From the NCBI RefSeq assembly GCF_947503415.1, contig NZ_CANNDS010000005.1:62001-126000 (forward strand): a stretch of 64,000 nucleotides of DNA, given 5' to 3'. The notes under the pieces are model-generated. The model was not told where the DNA came from and searched no databases. It worked only from the letters and a program-made list of their open reading frames with translations. Positions 1 through 7,612 of the stretch are shown in pieces (positions within the stretch are counted from its first letter, which is position 1; the number at the start of each line of letters is the position of its first letter). The position numbers and the translations under genes were made by a program. The DNA is from an uncultured Tateyamaria sp. (GTDB taxonomy: Bacteria; Pseudomonadota; Alphaproteobacteria; Rhodobacterales; Rhodobacteraceae).

Positions 1-540
1 GTCAGGGGCATAGGGATTGGTCAAAGCGATGAATTCGGTCTTCAGACCCAGCGCCCGATCCATGCCGATGCCTTCGCCCACGGCGATCAGGGCCTTGGCG
101 TGGCGACTGTAGCGTTCCTTGAACGGTGGCTCTGGAAATCCATTGGCTGCGTGACGCGCCTCGATATCCTCAAAATCCTTGTGATCGGCGAATTTCTGAA
201 ACTTTTGCCATTCCTTGTACGTCAACAAGGACGATGTCGTTTCATGCACAACCACAACAAGCCCCCCCACCGGTGCGGGCACATCGAGGGCCGGATTATC
301 ACCCATGCGCGCTTCGACCGGGCGGATCGTGTCGCCAACCACCACGTCGAACCGTTCGATCCGACGTTCGAAATAGGCGAGGTTCACGCCTTCGAAATCC
401 TCACCGTTTTTCAGCCGTGCCACAATTTTCCCCGACGCGGGCACTTGATAGGCTTCCGGTTCGATCCAGAACTCATGGGCGGTTGCGCTTGTCGCTAAGA
501 TGACGCACCAAAGCACTGTTAAATAACGGATGAGATACAT
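1..540 (-). CDS. DUF4198-family periplasmic protein (partial, 3' end outside window)
   Basis: The reading frame stays open from position 540 to the window edge, giving 180 residues of an incomplete protein. It begins MYLIRYLTVLWCVILATSATA, a clear Sec signal peptide, followed by HEFWIEPEAY, the typical opening of DUF4198 proteins. These are secreted proteins often found beside metal uptake genes. The start is the only in-frame ATG and has AAAGG about 8 nt upstream. It is divergent from the HupE-like gene, and the two 5' ends nearly touch. A role in metal (Ni/Co) handling is inferred from family and neighbour only. The C-terminal part cannot be judged. Confidence 0.7.
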   Translation of the reverse strand, partial: MYLIRYLTVLWCVILATSATAHEFWIEPEAYQVPASGKIVARLKNGEDFEGVNLAYFERRIERFDVVVGDTIRPVEARMGDNPALDVPAPVGGLVVVVHETTSSLLTYKEWQKFQKFADHKDFEDIEARHAANGFPEPPFKERYSRHAKALIAVGEGIGMDRALGLKTEFIALTNPYAPD

Positions 541-559
541 GAACGTTGCCTTTGTTCGG

Positions 560-1732
560 ATGCCTCTGAAGCTGCGCTTTTGGGCCGTGTTGTCAACTCT
601 TTGCTGGGCTGCATGGGCCAGCGTGGCGTCCGCGCATGAAGTTGTGCCGACGATTGCCGATCTGACAGTGGCAGACGGTGCGGTAGAATTTGCGGTTCGC
701 GTGAATGTCGAAGCGCAACTGTCGGGCATTGATCTCGACGAGATTGCGGATACGGACAACGCGGATAACGCAGCCGATTATGACGTGCTGCGTGCACTGT
801 CCGGCGCAGAGGTTGCGGACCGTGTTCCGACATTAACCGCCAATTGGAACGCCTTGCCGCTTGTGCTTGCGGATGGTGTTCCGGTGGTTGTGACTCTGGA
901 CGATGTGAACGTGCCGGATGTTCCGAATGACGAATTGGCCCGGATCTCGGACCTGGTTCTAAGCGGATCTGTCCCCGCAGGCACACGTGCGGTTCAGGTC
1001 GCCTGGCCGGACGGAGCGGGCGATCTGGTCCTACGGCAGCAGGGGGTCGAGGAGCCCTTTACCGGTTTGATCAGCGGTGGCAGCAACAGCGGCCCCATTG
1101 CAGTGTCGGGCGGGGATGAGGCGTCTGGGTGGCAGACCTTTGGCGCGTATGTGCCCGTGGGCTTTGATCATATCCTGCCCAAGGGTCTGGATCACATCCT
1201 GTTTGTGCTGGGGCTGTTTTTTCTGTCGACAAAGATCGGCCCGCTTTTGTGGCAGGTCACAGCCTTTACGCTGGCCCATACCGTGACCTTGGCGGTTGGC
1301 GCGTTGGGGCTGGTTGTCATCCCGGGCAGCATTGTAGAGCCGTTGATTGCGGCGTCCATCGTCTATGTCGCGGTCGAGAATATCTTTGCCCGTGGGTTGA
1401 ACCGTTGGCGGCCTGCCATCGTGTTTGGGTTCGGATTGCTGCACGGGCTTGGCTTTGCGTCTGTGCTGGGTGATTTTGGTCTGCCCGAGGGGCAGTTCAT
1501 TCCTGCGCTCATCGGCTTTAATGTCGGCGTGGAGCTGGGTCAGCTGACGGTTATTGCGCTTGCTGCGATTGCCCTGTGGCTGGGCGTGCGTGCGGCCCGT
1601 ATGGCGGACCTTGAGGGGCAGGAGGAAACGATCACCGATTACAACGTGATGTTCCGCGCCTGGTCGATGACCGGGTCGCTTATCATTGCGGTGATCGCGA
1701 TCTATTGGGTGATTGAGCGGACGTTGCTTTAG
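560..1732 (+). CDS. HupE/UreJ-family membrane protein with signal peptide
   Basis: The product is 390 residues. A signal peptide (MPLKLRFWAVLSTLCWAAWASVASA) is followed by about 160 extracytoplasmic residues and then a block of about six membrane segments. Family motifs are visible in order: HILPKGLDHILFVLGLFF, FTLAHTVTLAVG, FGLLHGLGFASVLG and FNVGVELGQ. HupE/UreJ proteins are His-rich membrane proteins linked to nickel or cobalt transport; metal and direction are not shown here. In-frame ATGs also exist at 530 and 539. I chose 560 because it gives a proper signal peptide and does not overlap the divergent gene. The 3' end overlaps the convergent thiE-like gene by 4 nt. Confidence 0.75.
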   Translation: MPLKLRFWAVLSTLCWAAWASVASAHEVVPTIADLTVADGAVEFAVRVNVEAQLSGIDLDEIADTDNADNAADYDVLRALSGAEVADRVPTLTANWNALPLVLADGVPVVVTLDDVNVPDVPNDELARISDLVLSGSVPAGTRAVQVAWPDGAGDLVLRQQGVEEPFTGLISGGSNSGPIAVSGGDEASGWQTFGAYVPVGFDHILPKGLDHILFVLGLFFLSTKIGPLLWQVTAFTLAHTVTLAVGALGLVVIPGSIVEPLIAASIVYVAVENIFARGLNRWRPAIVFGFGLLHGLGFASVLGDFGLPEGQFIPALIGFNVGVELGQLTVIALAAIALWLGVRAARMADLEGQEETITDYNVMFRAWSMTGSLIIAVIAIYWVIERTLL

Positions 1733-2343
1733 TCCAGCGGTATCATGAGGCGGGCAAGGGCGGCGGCAGGGTCTTCGTCGCCCCAGATTTCTTCGCCGAT
1801 CCCGAAGAAATCGGTGATGGGGGCGAGGCGTTTGACTGCGTCCTGGGTCAGCCCGCCTTCGGCCACCACGGGCACTTCGATCATCTCGGACCACCATGCA
1901 AAGAGGTCGTCTTCGGCTGTGGTTTCGTCGCCCAGCCCGGTGATTGGACCGAAGGCCACGTAGTCCGCGCCCGCTTCGCCCGCGCTCATGCCGTCATGGC
2001 GCGAGATGCCGCAGAAGCTGCCCACGATGGCGTCCGGCCCCAGTGCCTTGCGCGCGTCGCGTACGGATTTCGCTGCATCAGACAGGTGTACGCCGTCCAG
2101 ACCCAACCGCTCGGCCAACCCGGCATGATCGTTCACTACGATGGCAACGTCCCGCGCGTGCGCCACTTCGCGGCAAGCATCGGCGGCGCGTGAAATGCGG
2201 TCTTCGTCCCGTGTCGCGAGTGCCAGTCGGATGCACGCCACATCATGGGCGTCGAGCACGGAGGCCAGCTGATCGGGGAACACCGACAGCTCGAACACGG
2301 GCGGGGTCAGAAGGTAAAGCTGCGGCTGCTCGGGGGCACTCAT
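1729..2343 (-). CDS. thiE: thiamine phosphate synthase family protein (ThiE-like)
   Basis: The 204-residue protein is a TIM-barrel of the ThiE/TenI family. ThiE joins HMP-diphosphate to thiazole phosphate to make thiamine phosphate in the cytosol. Supporting motifs are VVNDHAGLAERLGLDGVHL (the VND..LA..L.adGVHLG motif), VGSFCGISRHDG at the place of the usual GxSxH loop, DYVAFGPI, and a C-terminal GIGEEIWG. The phosphate-binding loop is less canonical than in E. coli ThiE, so a TenI-like or degenerate paralogue is possible. No other thi gene and no TPP riboswitch are evident nearby. The stop overlaps the HupE-like stop tail to tail. Confidence 0.7.
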   Translation of the reverse strand: MSAPEQPQLYLLTPPVFELSVFPDQLASVLDAHDVACIRLALATRDEDRISRAADACREVAHARDVAIVVNDHAGLAERLGLDGVHLSDAAKSVRDARKALGPDAIVGSFCGISRHDGMSAGEAGADYVAFGPITGLGDETTAEDDLFAWWSEMIEVPVVAEGGLTQDAVKRLAPITDFFGIGEEIWGDEDPAAALARLMIPLD

Positions 2344-2405
2344 TGGCGTCGTCCTTTTGGTCTTGGGGACGCTCTAGCCGGAAAAGGCTGTGCTTGGAAA
2401 GATTT

Positions 2406-2440
2406 ATGCCTCCGGCGGAAGTTTATTTTGCAAAGTGAAG
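2406..2440 (+). repeat. tail-only relative of the dispersed intergenic repeat
   Basis: This intergenic stretch has a short GC block (GCCTCCGGCGGA) followed by AGTTTATTTTGCAAAGTGAAG. The second part closely resembles the A/T-rich tail of the repeat copy after the agmatinase gene (AGTTTATCTGGCAAGATGAAG on the minus strand). It lacks the long G/C hairpin of the full copies. It lies between the thiE-like start and trmJ. Confidence 0.4.
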
Positions 2441-2480
2441 GGGATTGTCGGGCGGGACGCGGCGGGGTAGACGGCCCGCC

Positions 2481-3209
2481 ATGACACCGACATTTGTGCT
2501 GACGCGCCCACAGATGGGCGAGAATATCGGGGCGGCGGCCCGGGCGATGCTGAACTTTGGCGTGGACCGGATGCGCATTGTGGACCCGCGCGATGGATGG
2601 CCGAATCCGGCGGCTGTGGCCATGGCCAGCGGGGCGGGTCGTGTGCTGGATGCTGCCACCGTGCACGGCGATGTGGCAGGGGCCGTTGCAGATTGCACCT
2701 TTGTCTATGCCACCACGGCGCGGATGCGGGACATGACCAAGGAGGTGTTAAGCCCTGAGGCGGCCATGCGGGACGCGGCCGCGCGTATTGCCGAGGGGCA
2801 GCATGTGGCCGTGATGTTTGGACCCGAGCGGGCCGGGCTTGAGAATGAGGATCTGGCGCAGGCCAATGCGTTGATCACCGTGCCGGTGAACCCGGAATTT
2901 CCATCGTTGAACCTTGCACAATGTGTGCTGCTCGTCGGCTATGAGTGGGTCCGAGCCAGTGCCGAGATTGAGCACCGGGTTGTTGAGATGGCCGGTACCG
3001 ACTGGGCCGATGTGAATGAGATTGATCATCTGGCGCGGCATTTCGAGGAGCGGCTGGACGACGCCGGGTTCTTTTTCCCCGAGCACAAGGGCCCCAGCAT
3101 GAAGATGAACCTGCGCAATCTGTGGAGCCGGATGCCTCTGACCCGCGCGGATGTGCAGACCTTGCACGGCATGCTGCGTCAGATGGTCCGTTGGGCGAAC
3201 CGTGGCTGA
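2481..3209 (+). CDS. trmJ: SPOUT-class RNA methyltransferase, TrmJ-like
   Basis: The 242-residue protein has the SPOUT (SpoU/TrmH) knotted methyltransferase fold: an N-terminal RPQMGENIGAAARAMLNFG motif, FGPERAGLENEDLAQ in the middle, and the knot motif VPVNPEFPSLNLAQCVLLVGYE. TrmJ 2'-O-methylates the ribose of nucleotide 32 in several tRNAs using SAM. The C-terminal region (EHKGPSMKMNLRNLWSRMPLTRADVQTLHGM) matches TrmJ-type dimerisation tails. I placed the start at ATG 2481 (MTPTFVLTRPQ), where homology begins; upstream codons in the frame look unconserved. The exact target RNA is inferred from family. Confidence 0.82.
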   Translation: MTPTFVLTRPQMGENIGAAARAMLNFGVDRMRIVDPRDGWPNPAAVAMASGAGRVLDAATVHGDVAGAVADCTFVYATTARMRDMTKEVLSPEAAMRDAAARIAEGQHVAVMFGPERAGLENEDLAQANALITVPVNPEFPSLNLAQCVLLVGYEWVRASAEIEHRVVEMAGTDWADVNEIDHLARHFEERLDDAGFFFPEHKGPSMKMNLRNLWSRMPLTRADVQTLHGMLRQMVRWANRG

Positions 3210-3268
3210 CGCTGGACCTTCGCAGGGGCCGGGCCTAGGTTGCGCGGTGACGCAAGAACGGAGCCGAA

Positions 3269-4414
3269 ATGGCCAAGAACCGTAGTATTTTCGAAGAGGT
3301 CGGCACCACCGAAAAACAGGTGGTGGAAACCGGTGTGATCGACAAGGGCCGGGGTGGCGCGCGCGGTGCAATCCGCGTGTGGCTTATGATGCTGTTTGCT
3401 CTTGTCGTCGTGATGATTGCCGTGGGCGGGTTGACCCGGTTGACAGATAGCGGCTTGTCCATCACCGAGTGGCGCCCCTTTACCGGAGCGATCCCGCCGT
3501 TGACCCAAGCCGATTGGGAGGCGGAGTTTGCCCTCTACCAACAGATTGACGAGTTCCGCATTCAGAACCAGTGGATGACCCTGGCCGACTTCAAGGTGAT
3601 TTATTGGTGGGAATGGGGGCACCGGCAGTTGGGCCGGGTGATTGGCCTCATCTGGGTCATCGGGTTCTTCTGGTTCCTGTTGCGTCGGCAAATCCCGACG
3701 GGGTGGACGCCACGCCTGTTGGGTCTTGGAGCGCTGGGTGGCCTGCAAGGTGCCATCGGCTGGTGGATGGTGTCGAGCGGTGTGACGCAGGGCCAAGGGG
3801 TGCTGGATGTGGCCAGCTACCGGCTTGCCACGCATCTGGGGCTGGCCTTTGTCATTCTGGGCTTTATCGCGTGGTATATGTACTTGCTCGGGCGGTCTGA
3901 GCGGGACTTGATGCAGGCGCGGCGCGGCAAGGAAGCGAAGCTGTTTTCCATGTCCACGGGGCTGATGCATTTTGCATTTCTCCAAATCCTGATTGGTGCG
4001 TTGGTGGCTGGGATTGATGCTGGGCGCAGCTACACCGATTGGCCCTTGATGGGCGGGCAAGTGTTTCCTGCGTCCGCTTTCACATTCGAGCCGTGGTGGC
4101 GGAACTTTTTTGAAAGCCCCGGACTGGTGCAGTTCATCCACCGCGTGTCTGGGTATCTGCTGTTTGCCTTTGCCGTTGTGGTCTGGCTGCGGGGGCGCAA
4201 GTCGGCGCATGACAAGACGCGCTTTGCCTTCAGTGCGATGTTTGCGGCCATGAGCCTGCAAATCGTGCTGGGCATTGTTACGGTGCTGTATGGCGCGCCA
4301 TGGCAGGTCGCCATTCTGCACCAATTCCTGGCCGTGGTGCTGTGGGCGCTGATCCTGCGCGCGCGTTTCCTTGCTGCTTATCCCATTGCCACATCCATCC
4401 GAGGGACTTCTTGA
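3269..4414 (+). CDS. ctaA: heme A synthase (CtaA)
   Basis: The 381-residue integral membrane protein has about eight hydrophobic segments. Hallmark motifs are VGGLTRLTDSGLSITEWRPFTGAIPPL near the first helix, WWEWGHRQLGRVIG, HLGLAF, and FIHRVSGYLLF, which supply heme-ligand His residues. It converts heme O to heme A for aa3-type cytochrome oxidases. Its length fits the alphaproteobacterial COX15/CtaA class. The stop and the next start overlap by 1 nt (TGATG), so the peptidase gene downstream is probably co-translated. The partner ctaB is not in the window. Confidence 0.93.
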   Translation: MAKNRSIFEEVGTTEKQVVETGVIDKGRGGARGAIRVWLMMLFALVVVMIAVGGLTRLTDSGLSITEWRPFTGAIPPLTQADWEAEFALYQQIDEFRIQNQWMTLADFKVIYWWEWGHRQLGRVIGLIWVIGFFWFLLRRQIPTGWTPRLLGLGALGGLQGAIGWWMVSSGVTQGQGVLDVASYRLATHLGLAFVILGFIAWYMYLLGRSERDLMQARRGKEAKLFSMSTGLMHFAFLQILIGALVAGIDAGRSYTDWPLMGGQVFPASAFTFEPWWRNFFESPGLVQFIHRVSGYLLFAFAVVVWLRGRKSAHDKTRFAFSAMFAAMSLQIVLGIVTVLYGAPWQVAILHQFLAVVLWALILRARFLAAYPIATSIRGTS

Positions 4415-5889
4415 TGACTGCATTCGACGACCTGTTAGCCTATGATCACACCACGCAGGCCCTGGGCCAGGTGGCGGGGCGTTTGGGATGGGATCAGGAA
4501 ACCATGATGCCACGCGGCGCTGCGGCCCAGCGGGGCGAAGAGATGGCGGCCATGGAAAGCGTGCTGCATGCGCGGCGGACCGCACCTCAGGTGGGCGAGT
4601 GGTTGGCCTCCATTGACGCTGATGCGTTGGATGCGGTGGGCGCGGCCAAGCTGCGTGAGATCAGGCGCAGCTATGAGCGGGCGTCCAAGGTGCCTGCCGA
4701 TCTGGCGGCGACCATTGCACGTGTCACATCAACGGCGCAGGGCAAATGGGCGGAGGCGCGGCAAGCCGATGATTATGCCGCCTTTGCCCCGGTTCTGGCT
4801 GAGGTCATCGGGTTGAAACGTGAAGAGGGTGCGGCGCTTGCGAGTGGCGGCGATATCTATGATGCCATGTTGGAGGATTACGAACCGGGCACAACCGGCG
4901 CGGACCTAGAGGCGATGTTTGGCGCGTTGCGGCCCGGACTGACAGAGTTGCGGGCGGCCATCCTTGAGAAACCCGCACCCAAGGGCGTAACGGGGCAGTT
5001 TGACGAAGCGGCGCAGTTGGAGCTGAGCACGGTGTTGGCGAAAGCCTTTGGCTATGATCTGGGCCATGGTCGGATCGACAAGGCGGTGCATCCGTTTTCC
5101 TCCGGTTCAGGCAATGATGTGCGGATCACGACCCGAACCAATCCGGACGATCCGTTCAACTGCTTCTACTCGACCATCCACGAGGTCGGGCACGCCTGCT
5201 ATGAGCAGAACATCGACGATGCCTTTCTGCTCAGCCCGCTGGGCCGTGGAGTGTCGATGGGTGTGCACGAAAGCCAGAGCCGGATCTATGAGAACCAGTT
5301 GGGGCGCAGCCGTGCCTTTACCGGCTGGCTCTATGGGCAGATGCGCGATGCGTTTGGGGACTTTGGAATTGGGGATGAGGACGCGTTCTATGCCGCCGTC
5401 AACCGCGTCTCGAACGGGTATATCCGGACGGAGGCGGACGAAGTCCAGTACAACCTGCATGTCCTTCTGCGCTTTGATCTGGAGCGTGCGTTGATGGCAG
5501 GTGACCTGCATGTAAGCGATCTGGAAGCGGCGTGGAATGATCGGTTCGAAGTTGATTTCGGATACGCGGTCGACAAGCCGTCCAATGGCGTTCTGCAAGA
5601 TGTGCATTGGTCCGTGGGCCTGTTTGGCTATTTCCCGACCTATTCGCTGGGCAACGTCTATGCCGGGTGCCTGAATGAGGCGCTGCGGGCGGCGGTGCCT
5701 GATCTGGATGCGCAATTGGCGCAGGGCGAGACCGGCCAAGCCACAGGCTGGTTGCGGGACAATTTGCAGCAACACGGCAGCCTCTATGCCCCGCGCGAGG
5801 TGATCGAGCTGGCGAGTGGCCAAACGCCCGGACCGTCACCCTTGCTGGCCTATCTTCAGGACAAGTTTACCCACATCTACGATCTGTAG
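4414..5889 (+). CDS. M32 family metallocarboxypeptidase (Taq carboxypeptidase type)
   Basis: The 491-residue cytosolic protein contains the zinc motif HEVGH at residues 256-260. This is followed by GVSMGVHESQSRIYENQLGRS, the conserved M32 block carrying the third ligand, and by NLHVLLRFDLERALMAGDL near the C-terminal side. M32 enzymes remove C-terminal amino acids with broad specificity. The start at ATG 4414 overlaps the ctaA stop and has GAGGGA about 8 nt upstream; a longer frame upstream would lie inside ctaA. No signal peptide is seen. Confidence 0.92.
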   Translation: MTAFDDLLAYDHTTQALGQVAGRLGWDQETMMPRGAAAQRGEEMAAMESVLHARRTAPQVGEWLASIDADALDAVGAAKLREIRRSYERASKVPADLAATIARVTSTAQGKWAEARQADDYAAFAPVLAEVIGLKREEGAALASGGDIYDAMLEDYEPGTTGADLEAMFGALRPGLTELRAAILEKPAPKGVTGQFDEAAQLELSTVLAKAFGYDLGHGRIDKAVHPFSSGSGNDVRITTRTNPDDPFNCFYSTIHEVGHACYEQNIDDAFLLSPLGRGVSMGVHESQSRIYENQLGRSRAFTGWLYGQMRDAFGDFGIGDEDAFYAAVNRVSNGYIRTEADEVQYNLHVLLRFDLERALMAGDLHVSDLEAAWNDRFEVDFGYAVDKPSNGVLQDVHWSVGLFGYFPTYSLGNVYAGCLNEALRAAVPDLDAQLAQGETGQATGWLRDNLQQHGSLYAPREVIELASGQTPGPSPLLAYLQDKFTHIYDL

Positions 5890-5983
5890 AACAACGCGGC
5901 GCCACAAGATCGCCCAAGTGAGGACCAAGCGCAGGCGCAATCCATAACGAAACTACCTTCGATAGTATTGAAAGGTGGGTGCG

Positions 5984-7609
5984 ATGCGCGCAATTCTGGT
6001 ATTGGTTTTGATGGTCTTCGGCTCCGTAGCATATGCAGAGCCAAATCTGGACCGGCAGCTTTTCAACAAGGTTCAGGACGGTGATTTCATCGCCGTTCAA
6101 GCATTTGTCGAAGATGCACAACAGCGCTTTGAAGCAGGTGAACTAAGCGCGGATGACATGCGCGACTTGTTTATCGTGCTGTCGGGCAGCCATCCAAAGA
6201 CCACCGCGTTCGTCAAGGCTTGGTTGAACCAGGACACGGGCAATCATTACGCCCGGATCGCCCGGGCCTGGAGCCTTTGGAATAGCGCGATCGCCATGTC
6301 GTCAAGCCGGAACGGATGGGCCTATGAGGCTGCACACGCGATGCGGGGCGAAGCAACACGACATGCCCGTTTTGCTTATGCCGCCGCGCCGGACCTGATC
6401 CCGGCCTCTGATGCCGCGACTATCATGTATTACTTCAACAAGGATGTCGGTGATCCGGTTTCTGCGTTGAACTATGTCATGGACAGCCATCCGAACTGGG
6501 GCACTCTCCAGCGGGCATTCGATTTCGTCGGGCGTTACGGGATGGAGGCGATTGAAGCCTTTTGCCACGAATACGCAGCCCGCATCTCTGATGAAGGGGA
6601 GACGGTGTGTCTGATGTATGGGCAGGCAATCCATGGCGAGGTCCGGAACATCGATCTTGGTGATTGGGAGGGTTACAACCCGGACAATCCGGAGATGGTG
6701 ACTTACCGGTTGCTGAACCTGATCAACAACTTCGGATACGACACTGTCACCGAACCCCAGCTTACCTGGATGGAAAATGCATTCCTGACAACGGACCCGG
6801 ATTTGCATGACTTGGCAAATCTGGACCAATGGGCAGGCACGTTCGAGAACCGCTTTGGCATGTTCCTCAAGCGGAGAAACACGGTGAACAAGCTGCGGCA
6901 TGCCCATCTTGACCGTGCGCTGACGTTCCTTGAAATGGATCCGCTGAACCTGCGCCTTATGGATATGGTCGAAGCTGTGCAGTTCGAACTGCCGTGGATC
7001 ACAGTTTTCAATGATGATGGCAGCGCGATCACGCGGCGTGTGGCGACCGGTGAGACACCGGCGGAAGAGGCCGCGCGGCTTGAAGCTCAAGCCGAGCAGG
7101 CCCGCGCGTTCTCCATCCGCAGGCTTTATGCTGCACCGTTTTCCGACAGCTTTTGGCACAAATATGCCAATGTGCATATTGGCGCGGATGTCCCGCGGTA
7201 TTTCGAGTTCGAAGACGCCCAGATCAATTCAATTGTCTTTGCGGACGATCCGGTTCTGAGGCTTGATCTGTACCTGCTGTTCAAGACACGCCAATTGCAG
7301 GTTTATCACGACGCGCAAAAGGAAGGCGCGCGGCCAGAGGTGATCCGGGCAGCGGCAAGCGTCGATCCGGCTATGGATATTCTTTGCCCGTTTGTCCGAG
7401 CCGAAAGATTACGCACGCACATCTGCACGCAGGAGGCCGAGCGCTTTCCGCGTTGTGCCGAATACGTGCCCTTGATGGAGGAGAGCTATGCCATCGTCGT
7501 CGACATGGCGAAGGCGGCACCGCAGTGCGATGCTGTGCGTGATGTCGAGATCGACGCGCTTTGGTATACGCCGATCCCGCTGGAGGAGGTGTTGCCGCCG
7601 CTGGACTGA
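5984..7609 (+). CDS. secreted protein of unknown function, possibly DUF4034-like
   Basis: The 541-residue protein starts with a signal peptide (MRAILVLVLMVFGSVAYAEP). ATG 5984 has AAAGGTGGG just upstream and was preferred to an in-frame GTG at 5975. The rest is mostly helical. The segment HYARIARAWSLWNSAIAMSS followed by AMRGEATRHARFAYAAAPDLIPA recalls DUF4034-type tetratricopeptide-like proteins, but this match is from memory of pattern and weak. Several Cys in the C-terminal third (CPFVRAERLRTHICTQEAERFPRC) may form disulfides in the periplasm. It stands alone, and its stop faces the gyrA stop 3 nt away. Confidence 0.6.
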   Translation: MRAILVLVLMVFGSVAYAEPNLDRQLFNKVQDGDFIAVQAFVEDAQQRFEAGELSADDMRDLFIVLSGSHPKTTAFVKAWLNQDTGNHYARIARAWSLWNSAIAMSSSRNGWAYEAAHAMRGEATRHARFAYAAAPDLIPASDAATIMYYFNKDVGDPVSALNYVMDSHPNWGTLQRAFDFVGRYGMEAIEAFCHEYAARISDEGETVCLMYGQAIHGEVRNIDLGDWEGYNPDNPEMVTYRLLNLINNFGYDTVTEPQLTWMENAFLTTDPDLHDLANLDQWAGTFENRFGMFLKRRNTVNKLRHAHLDRALTFLEMDPLNLRLMDMVEAVQFELPWITVFNDDGSAITRRVATGETPAEEAARLEAQAEQARAFSIRRLYAAPFSDSFWHKYANVHIGADVPRYFEFEDAQINSIVFADDPVLRLDLYLLFKTRQLQVYHDAQKEGARPEVIRAAASVDPAMDILCPFVRAERLRTHICTQEAERFPRCAEYVPLMEESYAIVVDMAKAAPQCDAVRDVEIDALWYTPIPLEEVLPPLD

Positions 7610-7612
7610 GCG

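Noticed and set aside
2344-2480. possible TPP riboswitch near the thiE-like gene
   Set aside because: No THI-box core (CUGAGA ... ACCUGAUC-like) was seen on either strand in this gap.
3179-4585. 468-codon open frame on the minus strand across ctaA
   Set aside because: Antisense shadow of ctaA with no recognisable domain; ctaA itself has all expected motifs.
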